From Penicillium oxalicum (taxonomy: Eukaryota > Ascomycota > Eurotiomycetes > Eurotiales > Aspergillaceae), in contig NC_064650.1 in the NCBI RefSeq assembly GCF_001723175.1, positions 5,022,001 to 5,086,000 of the forward strand: a stretch of 64,000 nucleotides of DNA, written 5' to 3'. A program made the position numbers and the translations under genes. Under the pieces are notes generated by a model, which saw only the letters and a list, made by a program, of their open reading frames with translations, was not told where the DNA came from and did no database searches. Below are positions 1-13,100 of this stretch, piece after piece. The stretch's first letter is position 1. The number at the start of each line of letters is the position of its first letter.

Positions 1-40
1 AGGTTGGGGAGAGGGGGTATCACAATGCGGTCATAACGCT

Positions 41-3000
41 TCAATAACTGTCGTCATAGTCAATCTGCATCGGACTGCCACGGTAGCGCGTACGCTTGAT
101 ATTACTTGGGCTATAAGATCCGCCACCAGACGTAAGAGGTCGAGGACCGGTGGGCCTGCGGGTTGGCGGAGAGCGCAAGGAGCTCTGAGCAAAGACAAAA
201 GTTAGAAATCGAGCACCTTTTTTCCTGTTTAATAAACTTGCAAGCTTGGTGGGATTTTCACATACCTTAGAGACGACGCGCTCGCCATTGTGATCAGGTT
301 GAGCCGGCGCTGAGGCCTGGTCCTCCTCCTCGGAGATTTTCGGTGGACGCTCTGGAACAAGAGGCCCATTGTCCTTGACCTTGGGGGGCCGAGGTGGGCC
401 GGGTGTACGAGAGCTTGCCTCCGAATATCCCGCATCCGAGATTGGGGACAGGCGACTTCCAGTGCTGTAGCGATTGTGTGTTGCCAAAGCTGGGGGCAAG
501 CTAGGGTTAGATCCCCATTGATCGGAAGTGGGTGAGGTAGGAGTAGTGTAGGTTTGAGCCTGGTTCTCCAATTGATTTTGGTACCGGCCAGTAGGGCCCT
601 GGCGCGGTTGCGGATGTTGCAAATCCAAACTGCCACGATGAGCACGGTATTTGGGTGCCTCGGAGACTTGCGAAGGTACCAATGGGGATGGTGGTCGGTT
701 CTCATCCTGCGCTTCGTCAAGAGTGTAAGTTGAACGCAGACGGTCGTCGCCTTGGGCATCATAAAAGTCACCCGTTTTGTATGCCTCCTGTGGAACGTCA
801 GAACCAGAGCGGGAATGATCAGAGTAAGGACGCTCTTTGCGGTTCGGCTGAATACTGTTGCGAATGTTGTCGCCCATTGACGAGGCGGTCGTTTTAGACC
901 AGCGCGAGAATTTCGGGAAAATCGACGAGCTGCTTGATTTGTGCTTGCGAGCCTTGTCAACAGAATTCTTGGGGGTGGTTTCGGTGCTTCGGGCTCCTGT
1001 AGGCACGGGCTTGCGAGGTGGCGTCGAAAGAGGCATAGAACCGGCGCGTTCGTGGCGGACAGGCTCTTGGACTGGGAGATGAGCAGCAATAAACCGATCA
1101 TCATCGTCGATATCCAAGTCCTCATTATCCTCCAGGTCATCAACCATGTGATTATCAGCGTGATGATCCGAAGTACTAGGTCGAGAACCAGCTCCATGCT
1201 GCGGGCGATTCGCTGCACCAGCGGCACTGAACCCGTTTGCAGGATCATGAGACATCGCACCAACTCCCGGAAGTCCATTACGAGGACTGGGTAGACCTTG
1301 CCCTTCACGGAGAGCCTCAACCTCATCAAGTAGCTGCTCTAGCATGCCCTCAATTTTCGCAAGATCATTGCCTGACTTGAGGCTAAGACCTTTCAGAGCA
1401 CGCCTGAATATGTTTTTGCGCTTGGATTGGAAGTCCTCTTCGTCCTCCAGGTTCATCTGGCGACTTCTCGAACCACTCGGAGGCAGCGGACGTGGCCCAC
1501 CCAGCGCTCTGAGGGTCTGAGAGTGTTGCTTTTCCGTAGAATCTTGCAGTTTTTCATCCTGGGCCGCAATGAACTTTTTCATCTCCTCGAATGAGGTGCG
1601 CATTTCCGCAGCACTTCGAACCAGCGTCACCAGAATCTCCGTGTCCCGAGCATTGCGTTGGGCATCGCGAACAGTAAGCTGGAAAATAACAAATTAGCTA
1701 CTTAACCGAGCGACGGAAAACATGAAGATGGGAGCAACTCACATGATCCATCAAAGCAACGATGTCCTTGGATTGGATTCTTTCAATTCCACGGCCCGTA
1801 GCACTGTCGTAAAGCGGCGACTCCACACCGTGAGAATAGCCACTGAAATGGCGTTGCTGATCCGAAGCAAAGGGATCGTCCGCCCCTCCAGAGCTGTCAA
1901 AAGTTCCTGCCACGGGCGCACCAGCAGCGAACCCACGACTGCCCTTCGAAGGGGTGCCATTGCTCGGTGACATCGGGTTTGCGGCCGAAACGTAGCCCTC
2001 ATCTTTCGCATGAGGAGGAGTACCGAATAATTGATCATCCTGTCCTTCCACAAAATAGTCATCACCTCCAAATATGTTCTTGGCAGTCTCATAGTATTCG
2101 GCGTCGAAACTGCGCTGGGGTTGGTGAGCCCGGTCATGAGCACCCGCATGTTGAACAGCTGGAGAATCATAGTAGGAAACTGGGGCTGCACCCCAATGGT
2201 CCTGATCGACCGGAGGCACACCGCCGATAGGACCCTGAATAATGGATGGGTTGGTGTTGATTTCAGATTCGGACTCTTGGCTGCGGTCGTCGGCGTCTTC
2301 AAGGGGACTGTCGAGGCCACGCGCACCGGCGGCGGGAACTAGGTTCTCATCCAAGCCTTCGATGGATTGCGTGACACTCTGAGGCGGCGATGTCATGCCC
2401 ATTCTTCTTGGGAACGAAGTCTCGTCAAGGCTTGGGGCTTCTTGAACTTGTTTCAAGGGACTTCCGCGTTTCTCGGGGCTTCGGCTAGCCACGCGCTCAA
2501 TATCAACCAGGGAGCGTCTGCCAGACTGGCCTGACACATGGGACTCGAGGACAGAAGGATCCATCAAAGATGCAACGTTGGACTCAACAGCTAGCGGGTG
2601 GACGAACTGAGGATTCGCGCCCACTCCCTCGGACACGTGCTGGCCCTCCCTGACCTTCTCCATGAAATCAAGCTCGCTATCATCATATCCAACCGAGCGG
2701 CGTGATTCCTCTTCGTGTGCATACAGATCCTCTTCTGAGGCGGGCCGCGATGGGTCATATCCAAAGTCGGGACCTTCCGGGCCGTTCTGATCATCACCCT
2801 GCTGACTATGAGGGCTGATGGCGTTCCTCGTGGACCGGGCAAGGTTGGTGCTCGGGGCAGACGATAAGGAATCAATTGAGAGTTTTTGTTCCAGATCGGC
2901 TGGTGACTTTGGCTCATGCTGATCCTTTTGATGAATATGGGTCTCAGTCAGATCGCTCGCCACGCTCTGGATCGGACTCAATGGCCGACCAGCTTCGTAG

Positions 3001-4991
3001 CGTTCCTCGTGTGTGAGATGATCCGTCGGCTGGGCAGCATCTAGCAAGTTCGCTGCGGCTGCGGCTGCAATCGCCCAATCGCCTTGATCGGTGCCAGGCG
3101 AGCGACTTTTGCTGTGAAGGTCGCGATCGGACGTACTATGAAGAGAAAGATCTCGCTGCGACTGGTTTCCGTGGCGCATGGCTAGTTCTTGTCCTGCGTC
3201 CACAGGATTCCGCGTCGGCGTTCGCGTAGGCGTCCGTGAGCTAGGCGATGCGAGTTGGCGAGGTGACCCACGCATCACCTCACCATGTGTGAATTGGGAG
3301 TTCGGGCCCGGGCTCTCGGTGCGCTCAGAGAGCAAGGATGCCCTGGTCAGCTCCGAATCCATCTCACTGTGCATGGGCATGCGCGGCACGTTGTGTTTCT
3401 TGAAAACCAATTCGGTTTCGTTAAGATTGAAGCTATCCACGCTTTTCCGGGAGCCGCTTCCTCTCCGTTCACCGTGGCCGAGGCTGGATTGGGAATCATG
3501 GTGCTTGAGCGACGCCGCAGTGAGCGCGGAGCCCACCCGTCCGGCTGCTTGCGCATCTCGCAATCCTTTGCTCTTCTGTCGTCGCAACTTATCCTGCTCT
3601 GTAAGCTCCGGCCGACCCCATTTCACCCAGGCACTGTCTGATGTCTCGCTACCTTTGCTGGACTTGCGAGCTCTTGGCGACCCCTTTTGATTGTCCTTGA
3701 AGCGAGGTCCAGACTCGGCGAGAACGATGCCTTCATCCTTGCTGTCCTTATTCAAGACCACTCTCGGCTTGACAATGTCCGGCGCACTCGAGTGTTTGGA
3801 CAATCTTCGGACTAGTTCATCACGGGAACTGGTAGATGAGTAATTGGTCATCATATCGCGCTCGCGCTCGAATCGACTGGTGTTTTTCATGACCTTTTGG
3901 TCCTTTTTCATCTCTTTCAACTCCGGCAGGATCAATCGGCGAATCGCATCTTCCACTGTCTCCAGCAGCTTCGGATTGTTGATGGATGACTTGGATGCTC
4001 CCGACCGAATGGAATACTGATCCCCCGATTTGCGATTCGACGAGACCGCCGAGGTGCTCAACAGGCTGGATTCGGCACTGGGGACGATGTCCTCGTCGTA
4101 ATGCTTGCGACGGGAGGGTTTGGACTCGGGGTCCAAATATTCCTTGCGTGAATGCTTATTCCTATGCCGGTGTCGGTGTTTGTCTTGAGGCGAGCCGCTA
4201 AGCTTTTCAGCCACGCGATGGGCTATGCGCTCTTTACTCAGACTGCGGCTGCGTCGTCGCGAGGGTGTCTTCAACAGGCCAACGTCCCCGTGAGTTGAGT
4301 CCCGCTCGAGACTTTGGCTGCGCTTGCGCCGGGGTCCAGCGGAAGACGTCGTGCCGAGCATGCTGTCGGCGGGCATGGACGAGATATCCGACGGCGGGAA
4401 GACAAATCTAGCGTCGCGCGAGATGGTGGACAGTTCGCTTCCGCGATCGCGATTGAGTAGCTCCACCTCGACTGGGGGGCGAGGGGAGATCGCCCGTCCG
4501 TCCTCGTCAACCGAGTTGCTATCACTAAGACTGAGGTCCTCGTCGACTCCTGACTCGGTCAGCTGCTTCGGTTTGGAGCCGGGTGAGGTCAATGAGATGC
4601 GCCGGGTGTACGAGGGTTTGCGGTTGGATTCAGTGATCTGAATGCGATCCCTATCTTTGGATTTACGAGCGCCGGAGGGAGTCACTCGAACTCGGACACT
4701 GGGTCGCGAGGCAATGCCACCGGATTCCTTCCCACCTTCGAAATATTCGATCAGGAGGGAGGTATGGGAGTCACGGTGTGAGTGCGACAGCTTGCTGTCT
4801 CGGTCCCGATGCCGTCGGGTGGAGACCGTGATAGGGCTGCCGTCGTCCGGGATTGAAAAGGACGTCTTGTCTGTGCGGCGAGAAAGGTCAGTTGCCAGAT
4901 CTGTGCCCGTAGTGCTGCCGCCTGTCGTATCGACGAGGGACTCTGTGGGAGCGGGAAGAACGGGTCTGGATCTGCGAGTGTCGACCCCCAT
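41..4991 (-). CDS. Large disordered fungal protein of unknown function
   Basis: Three exons on the minus strand: 4991..1743, 1678..266 and 184..41, joined by introns with GTGAGT and GTATGT donors; about 1,601 residues. The start MGVDTRRSR was chosen because the in-frame sequence upstream runs into a T-rich leader. The protein is almost entirely low complexity, rich in Ser, Arg, Asp and Pro, with many RRxS-type basic stretches (likely phosphosites) and an alanine run near residue 645. Two more ordered parts stand out: an N-terminal stretch with SLLIEYFEGGK, and a helical segment starting about residue 1080 (ALMDHLTVRDAQRNARD followed by charged heptads and KNIFRRALKGL). I see no catalytic motif. 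Inference: a cortical, septal or scaffold protein. A leashin (Woronin-body tether)-like identity crossed my mind but I cannot establish it from sequence alone. Intron 2 is 81 nt and open in frame. Confidence 0.8.
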
Positions 4992-7900
4992 GATGGATGG
5001 AGGGCAGGCTGGAGGAAGGGGAGGGCTTCTGCCGAGGAGGCTATTGGGATATGTTGTGTTTTGTGCTCCCTCCTGTGCCCTCTCTCTCTCTTTGGTTCCC
5101 TCTTTCTTTTTTTTTTCAAGATGGCGCCCGAATATTGGCCCCGGATCCTCAGCCGGACAATCGCATGCTCCTATCGAGGAAGATGGACCCCACCGGACTG
5201 CTTCAAGAAGGGGAATTGTGGTCACTTGGTAATGCTCTTGTGCTTTGGATGAGGGGGAGGGAGAGCCGCAGTAGTGGCGGGGGACGGGGGATTAAAGTGT
5301 GAATGGAATGGAATGCTCAGAGCATGTGGCGGGCATCAAGGGAGGGGTATAAAGGGCATCAAAGTGTCTTGAACGACGGGGGCAATTCAAAGCGTACCAG
5401 TGCAAGACAGCAACGAGGAGAAAAGTCAACAGGGAGCAACGGCGTGGTGCTGGTCAGGCGGTTGCTACGCGGGCTGAGCGTTCCAACGAGCGCGTTGCGG
5501 CTAAGCTCCTCACATGAAAAAAGGCCCCGGGATAGGTGGGACAAGTGAAGAGGGAGTGGTCGATGATCCAATGACCTACGCGAGGGGTGACTGGAGGGAG
5601 ACCAAAAGAAGAGAAAGGGAGGATACCCAGAGCAGACTGAATGAAGATTGATAGAGCAGGACTCCGATGAAGGGCGAAGTGAAGATGGAGGTTGAAGGGA
5701 GATGAAAAAGGAAAGACTCGCAGTGACAGTCCCAACCGCCCCGAGACGGGAAAGCAGGGTACAGCGGTACACGATTACCTCCTCGGTCTTGCTGGAGGTG
5801 GTTGTACCCCCAGGTACTTGCGCAAAGCTGGAGGGCACGAACCAATGAAAGGATGCGCTTTGTTGCAATCTTGAGGGAAGAACCCTTCACGGTGGTCTTT
5901 TTTTTGGCAGCCAAAGGTCCTCCAAAATCATCACAGCGGCCCAGCCTCCATCGTGATACCGTGGAAAATGGGATGGCTGGGACGGCGTGACGGCCTCACA
6001 AAGTAAATGGGCGAGGGGCCCATGTACACCGGTCGCTCAGACCTGCTACTAGTACTGGTACTCCTACGATAGGACTCGTACTGCTGGTAAGGACTTCCAA
6101 GTTGGATTATCATTGATCATTTCGCTCATTGAGAAGAGAGTTGCTCCCGAGGATCATGGCTGCAAGTATACGTTGACGAGCTATTCCGGCACGGTGTCAA
6201 GCTACAAATGATCAACTCAATAATATTCATCCCCCACCACACGATCCCAGCTAGCGGCACACTGGCCACTGGCCAGTGTAGTACCAGTCAGCAGCCCCCA
6301 TGCTATGGACGTAAACAAACGGGCGCCCATGGGTGATTAGACTACGGATCTCCTCGGGCGGACCGCGCGGGTTCCTTGGTTCTGCACTGACGAGCCTCCA
6401 AAAAGGTTGATGGTTCGGTATTCACATACTTGATCACGGGATCATCTCGATCTCGATCTCGCTCGCAGCTCGTGACGCTCAGCAGAAACAGTGACGGGAC
6501 CTCAATTTGCGCTTCTTGAGTCAGGAACATCAACAGGCTCTCTCCCTCCCTCTCTTTCGACTCGAAGAATCAGTGATCTCTGCTGAGTCCACACACGGAT
6601 CCTTCTCCGCGCGGCCAAGATGTCTCCACCTCCGAGCTGCTATCACCCCGGCAATCAACGATGCTGCATGGCCGATAACCCGGTGATTTGACCTGTTCGT
6701 TCCGCCTGTCACACACAGACGGGCACTGCGCAAACAGGATGCCCAGACGCCCTGTGGCTCTCCGTTGTCCGTGGGACTTGCGGATGGACCCCCCAACGAT
6801 CCCGCCGACCCAGTCGCTGGAACCTGGATAGTAATGTTGCCAAAGAGGTCAAACCGGGATCGGACGATGGAGAAAAGCGTCGCCCAGACGACGACCCAAT
6901 CTCAAACGGGATCGACTCAACAAGCAACGAACTTTCCTGGTTGAGGAGGTATTGTGCTGTGCTCACTATACTACTGGGATACAAGGATGGAACACGCCGG
7001 AGGAGCTCTGGCAGGACCTCTTGCAGAGCCAATCTGGCTCAAAAGTCTGCCTCCTCTACTCCGCCCGATGAAGCATTGAAAGAGGGTTGAACGATGAAAC
7101 GGGGTACTAGTCGCCGGATAGGCCATGATTGGTCCAGACAGCTGCCAGCGCATCCGTCTCATCACACCGAAAGACTTGGTCGTTGGTGGTGACTGATTCA
7201 AGTGGCCACGACACCAAATGCAACCTAACGGACTGCCCCTTCCAGCCTCATTTCTGGAACGCCAGTCGGGCCTGCATCCCGGGCCGAAGGCACGCATACT
7301 GCATGGCATCTCCTTCCTCGTAGTCGCGAGTCACCACCCCCCCCCCCCCCTTCCATCGCATCGTTGGGCGTGCAATGACTCTGCAAATGCATGGATCCTT
7401 GAAGTTGTACAATGCAAAGAGTAGCTGCAATTGTAGGGGCAAATGTTGTGCATGCGGTGAGGTTGAGGTTGAACCCTTAAAATCATGTCAGGTTACCTAT
7501 TGAGATCCGATCCAATTCTTCCTATTGGGCCTGTCGGTACAGCGCAAGCAACGGTTCTGCAGTATAGCAACCGTCGCTTCCTGTTTGAACTGAATAGCTC
7601 GCAACATCAGTATGATCTCCACGGGTCTGACTCATTCACATGTCAAGAGTACATAGTTGAATGTCAACAATCTATCATCATTGTCAATGCCAAATCTCAC
7701 CTCGCAGGAGCTTAATCACAGCGGATGGCTTGGGCTGCCAGGGCCTCCCCTCTCAGGTCGACAGAGCCTTGCCCAACTCTCGAGTCTCCACTGGTACCTA
7801 CTACCTAGCCTACGAAGGTGGGGAAGGAAAACAAAAAAAAGAACGTATACAAAATAGAGCCTATGCATTTCAATCGAGTAGCTTGATGGAAAGAGTTTTC

Positions 7901-8153
7901 TACAATCAAGGGTTCATCAAGCCGGTACAGAAGCATGAACCCAATTCAGAATGAGTTATGAAAAACAAGTGACCATGAAAAAAAAAGTGATATCTACACT
8001 GATTAACGCCTATGTTCCCAACCTAATGATGATGCAGGGACAAGACACTTTTGGGGGGGAATCCAACGCATACACATCAACGACCATGACTTGGTAGACA
8101 AGCCCGGTGCCATGACCCCGACAAGACCCATGGCATCTTTACTGCCGCGTTGC
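4992..8153. other. Intergenic region, 5' flank of the disordered-protein gene and 3' flank of HAS1
   Basis: About 3.2 kb without a supportable gene. The first few hundred bases, read on the minus strand, form the leader and promoter of the upstream gene and include an A-rich stretch near 5105-5120. A run of 14 cytosines lies at 7337..7350. A short GATCTC tandem (three copies) lies near 6446. The ORFs present are short, overlap in several frames and lack recognisable domains. Confidence 0.7.
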
Positions 8154-10137
8154 CTAGTCATCGTGCTTGCGCTTGAATTTCAAGCCCTTGCCACCCTTGG
8201 GCTGGCTACCATACGTCCGGCGGCCTTGCTGTTCCTGCTTCTTGTCCCGGCCCAGACTCGCGCCCAGGGAAATGTCAATCCGAGGCGGAGCAGAGAAACC
8301 GAAGCCCTTGGCCACCTTGACCAAATCCAACTTGTGTACATCGAATACCGACCGGAGAGAGTGCGAGGCGTAGGCTTGGAGGTAGGACCGGTAGCCTTCC
8401 TTGGCCGACTAGATTAAGACAGGTCAGTCAACCGTGCCACCCATGAAAGAGAGAGCTGAAGGCTGGGGATGTGTGCGTACCTTGTTCAGATAGTAATTTT
8501 GTCCAATCAGCTTCTCCAGCTGGGACTGAACATTAACAATCTTTGAGTTGGGGAACTCAAACTCCACGACAGGCACACGGGCCTCCTTGAGGTGCTTCAG
8601 GAACCCAACCTCTGATGGTTGCAGGAACATCAGACTGCGGCCCTTGCCGTTGGCACCTCGAGCTGTCCGACCCACACGGTGAATGTAGTCGCGCGGGTCA
8701 TCTGGGGGATCGAATTGGATAATCCAGTCGACGGCAGGGATCTAGAGGGGAAGAAGCGTTAGGTCAAAGTGAGTCCACGGGAGAGTTTGGAGGAAGAAGC
8801 GGAATACATACATCGAGACCACGAGCAGCGACGTCGGTACAGATCAATGTACCCTGCTTGGCGTTGCAGAATTCAAAAAAGGTGTTGGTCCGTTTCTGCT
8901 GCTTTTGCTTGCCATGCAGCTCCAAAACGGGGAGATCGATGTAGTTGAGAAGTTCAGCGTGGTACTTGACACAGTTACAGCTGGAGAAGAAGACAATGAT
9001 CTTCTTCTTAAGGTTGCGCTTCAGGAAGGAAAAGAGAAGCAAGAATCGTTTGTCGGCTTCACACAGCACGTAACCCTGTTCCAGGCCCTCCACGGTCGAG
9101 TGCTCCTTGCGGTGATCCACGTTGATGTATAAGGGGCCGGGGCGCAGGGAAATACGCGCCAAATCCTCGACCTTTGTTGTTTGCGTAGCGGAGAAAAGCA
9201 TGGTTTGGCGCTCTTCTGTGGGCAAGATCTTGACAATCTGGCGCATCTCGTCCTCGAATCCGACTTCCAGGATACGATCAGCCTCATCAATGACCAGAGT
9301 CTTCAGGTTCTTGAAGACAAAACCTTGAGTGTTTTGGAGATGGTCGAGCAGACGACCGGGGGTCGCGATCAGCAGGTTGACACCCTTGACCAGCTTCTCG
9401 GCCTCAGCGCGGCGGTTTGCGCCGCCGATCACGATACCATACGTTTGCGAGTGGTGCGCCATGAGCTCACGAGCAACACCGAAGATCTGGAGAGCCAACT
9501 CTCGGGTAGGTGATACAACGAGCACACCGGTACCATTGCGAGGCTTGAAGCGCAGAGCGCTCAGCATCTCCACAGCAGGAATCAGGAAGGACAGAGTCTT
9601 TCCGGAACCAGTCTTGGCAGCACCCAGCACATCGCGACCGGCCAAGAGGGGAGGGATAGTCCGCTGCTGAATTTCCGTCATCGTCTCGAAGCCCATATCT
9701 TGAATGCCCTTCATGGTCTTCTCGGAAAGGTTCAACTCGGTGAACTTCTTCAGCTCACCCTCGATCTGCGGCAGGCGAACTTGATCCATGCCGGGAAGAT
9801 CTTCGTTCTTTCCATTGACCTCTTCCACATTGTCCTTGTCATCATCATTATTCTCCTTCACATCATCAGAGTCCTCGGCCTCTTCAGCAACTTCGACCTC
9901 CTCGGCCTCGCTGTCGCTTCCCTCATCCGCACTGGAGGAATGGTCCACTTTGCGCTTCTTGGTAGATTTGTCCGATGCAGGTTTCACAGAGGCGGCTGCC
10001 TTCTTCTCTTTCACTGCAGGGCTTGACTGAGCCTTGACTGGCTTGGCCACTTCCTCATCATCTGCTCCGCCGCGAGCGGCGTGCTTTCTCTTGCGCTTCT
10101 TCGTAATGGTCTTGGCGGTGTCCACGGGGCCAGGCAT
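8154..10137 (-). CDS. HAS1: ATP-dependent RNA helicase HAS1 (DEAD-box)
   Basis: Exons 10137..8812, 8741..8481 and 8408..8154; 613 residues. The HAS1 family acts in the nucleolus on pre-60S and pre-40S particles. The N-terminal 130 or so residues are acidic/basic and disordered, with a KKRKRK nuclear signal. The helicase core follows in order: a Q motif near IQQRTIPPL, motif [18 protein letters not shown], the DEAD box in [12 protein letters not shown] in [18 protein letters not shown] and HRVGRTARG. The last exon encodes the family's basic tail ([13 protein letters not shown]). The first intron falls right after AARGLD and begins GTATGT. The start [10 protein letters not shown] is preferred; the in-frame extension upstream begins with a non-ATG-like leader. 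The length matches the family (about 600). Identity is secure; the exon borders are inferred from splice signals. Confidence 0.95.
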
Positions 10138-13100
10138 CTTGCAGTCGTGGCACAGATGATCTGTGACTCTCGAATGTAAGGGTTTAAGCAAAGCCTCTCT
10201 AGACGGTCAGTCAATACTGACAGGGATTGCAGGCCGACTTTTGTGTTGATCTCCGGGTGGGCGGTCTTATCAGCACGGAAAATCGGTTTCGTAACTTTTT
10301 TTTTTCTGGTCGGTGAGGCCGGGCAAAATCTCCACATCACGTGCTGATAGTGAGTTTTCTCGCAGTGCTCACTCAAAGCACCAAGGCACCAAGGCACTAG
10401 CAGCCTGCCTGCAATGGGGTGTATGTGGCACATGCTCGTTACTCTGTTGACTGGTCTTCCCATCAGTGCTACCCCTCTTGGAGATTTTTGGCAAATCCTT
10501 GCAACTCTCCACCTATAAGATCATTGTGACTATTTGGAAAAAAAATAAGTCTACTACCAAATGGAGAAATTGCAATTCCTTGAGAGCAAACCACAATCGG
10601 ATATCTTGATTATGCTCGAATTTAAGGCGTATCTGCATCATTAGTATCGTTTGGTGATATTGCGACTCGACGTGCGTCGTCTGTCGTTCCGTGTTAGGAC
10701 TTTCACGCAGCACACCATTCTCTTTCTCTGTCCGGCCCAGGGGAGGTCCGTTCAAAAGACAGGCCTCCTGGTAACCGAGTAGATTAGGCCATCCTCGTAC
10801 AAAGATCACCCTGGCTTCTTATTGATGCTAGCTATCTAGAGAGAGGTCCCAAGCCTCGGCGACAGGCTAATGCGATTCATACAACTTCAGGTTCCCTTTC
10901 CCATTGGAAAATGGAGGAAATGACAAGACCTTGCTACCCCAAATCACGAGGCGTAACCTTACTCCAACCTCCACTCTACGGGCACTTGAATATGGTGAAT
11001 GCGGATATGCGCTGAGTGTCGGGTCAAGGGCTATGGCGCAAATCACTCGTGGTGAGTGACGGGGGGACCTCGCGACGATTGAAACTGTCATAACCTACTC
11101 ATCGAGGCTTCTCATGTGGACATACCGAATCCCGGCCCTTGTTCGATGGAGAAGACAAGCGTTAGATATTATGGGCATAAACTGGAGTTGAAGGACCTGG
11201 TCTGGAGCAAGCGAAGCAGGAAGAGGGAATGAAAGCAAAATGGACGTAGTCAGTACTGTCACGCAGGAAGCACATCAACTTCTAAGCATAAAAATAACCC
11301 CGGTCCATAATACTGCATGTTGGTGGGGTTGAAGTACAGTAGAAACATGATTCTCAACATATATGTGGGTGAGTAGGTAGCAGGTGACAGCGGCCGAGGA
11401 GGGTCGAGGTTATACAGTTTTTTACACAGCCCCATGCTTCTAGCATGACAGCAATAGAAGATCAACTCATTCACTAAAAAAGGTTTAATTTACTTGATAT
11501 GGAAGAAAAAACAAGAAGTGGAAAGTGGACTGCAGCAATTCTACTAGGAGTCTCTTCCCTCTTCATTCAAGTGGGGGGATATGTATGGGCACTTCATTGC
11601 GAGGTAGGTACACATGTGTGGATGATGATCAAAGAACCTTGAACACGCAATCTACGGATAAATATCTCCACCCTATATAATGATGAGCAATCCGCCGATC
11701 ATACAGATGATCCATTCAAGTCACTTCAAGAACAATTCATCACCGCATCAGATGAATCTAGTGGGGTCAAACGAATGCTAATTGGAACCCACTGAAGAAC
11801 ATTGTGGAATATATAGACTCAAATGTGCTATATAGTTCAATGTTGTTGGTCTCAGCTCTGATGTCCCACAAGGGGCTCATATTGAATCCGAGGAGGCATT
11901 ATCCAGTGTGAACAACCTCTGATGGACACAATATCCTATGCAGCACCCGACTGCCCGGTCTTATTACGGGATCGGCATGAGTACACGTTGTGGGGATCTT
12001 GAGAATGACGAACGGGGCTGTGCTACGCTCAAGCCCCCCAAGTTCTAATTTCGAAGACTGGAGTTTAGTTCGTTTCAGAACCCGTCTGCAGAATGGCAGG
12101 TGATCAGAGGTATGTTCAAAGTTTGTGGGCTTATCTACGAGCTTCTGCTGAGCTTCCAAGGAGCCGTATCCATGAATGCTTCCTAGGTATCCCTGGTGAC
12201 CCTTCACCTTTTCTTGGTCCTGGAAAATGGGTGATCTCTACTTATCTTTCAGGAAGCATGTACGGAGGGATTACTTGAATCAGATGGCTATCGTTGGTGA
12301 GCGTATAGACGAGCAGTCTCGTCCGGTGTAGGGTAGGCATCAGACTCTTAGGCAGACAAATAACAGCTCTATACTGTCGACCAATCATCACCCATGCCTG
12401 TCGGTCATGTTCAAGGAAAAAATGTGTACCACCACGACCGAAGGCCCGCATCATGGTAGAAAAGATGCTATGAATGTTGCCCGTTTTTGGCATTTTGGAT
12501 CGAGAAACGCGGGTCATCCAACGGAGACGGTGAATATGCAGTCATGGATTGACCATGTGGCCCGAACTGGGTGGCTTTTCGCCGTGTCGAGAATCAGGCT
12601 CCCGTCGTCGGAGCTCTGCCGATCCCGATAAACCAAGCTGAACTTTAGTTATCATGACTTCTTTGCTCCTTTGATTCCCCTTCAAGTTCCTTCGCGGCTG
12701 CATGGATCGTCATCATCAAGTGGCCACTTGGCTGGACCATCATGAGCTGCTGGGGTTGACCTCCGCAATACGCTGCACAAAACTTCGTACCTGAGCATGG
12801 AGCCCCTGCGAACGAAGGCTCGTCGTGCTCCACTGCCAGACGGGTTCCTGTCCACCCAAGTGGTGCGGTGGATGAACCCACCGTCTCCAGTTCTCACCCC
12901 TGACCCGCCGCCCGCCACGATCCATCCACCAGGTTTGGAGAGGCCCAGAACCTTTTCTCTCTCTCTATTTCTCTCTCCTTCCTCTCCCACTTCCACTGAG
13001 GACGCGCGTTGAGGGACTGACTCCCGACTCAACGGGTTTATCACTACTCGGCACTTCCCAAGGCCTCTCAATTGTCGGATGATCCTCGGACGCTTCGTGA

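Noticed and set aside
4992..5225. In-frame N-terminal extension of the large disordered protein
   Set aside because: The sequence runs through a T-rich leader with a run of lysines and glutamates from A-rich DNA; the MGVDTRRSR start is more typical.
10138..10191. In-frame N-terminal extension of HAS1
   Set aside because: It lacks HAS1-like character; [10 protein letters not shown] gives the normal length and basic start.
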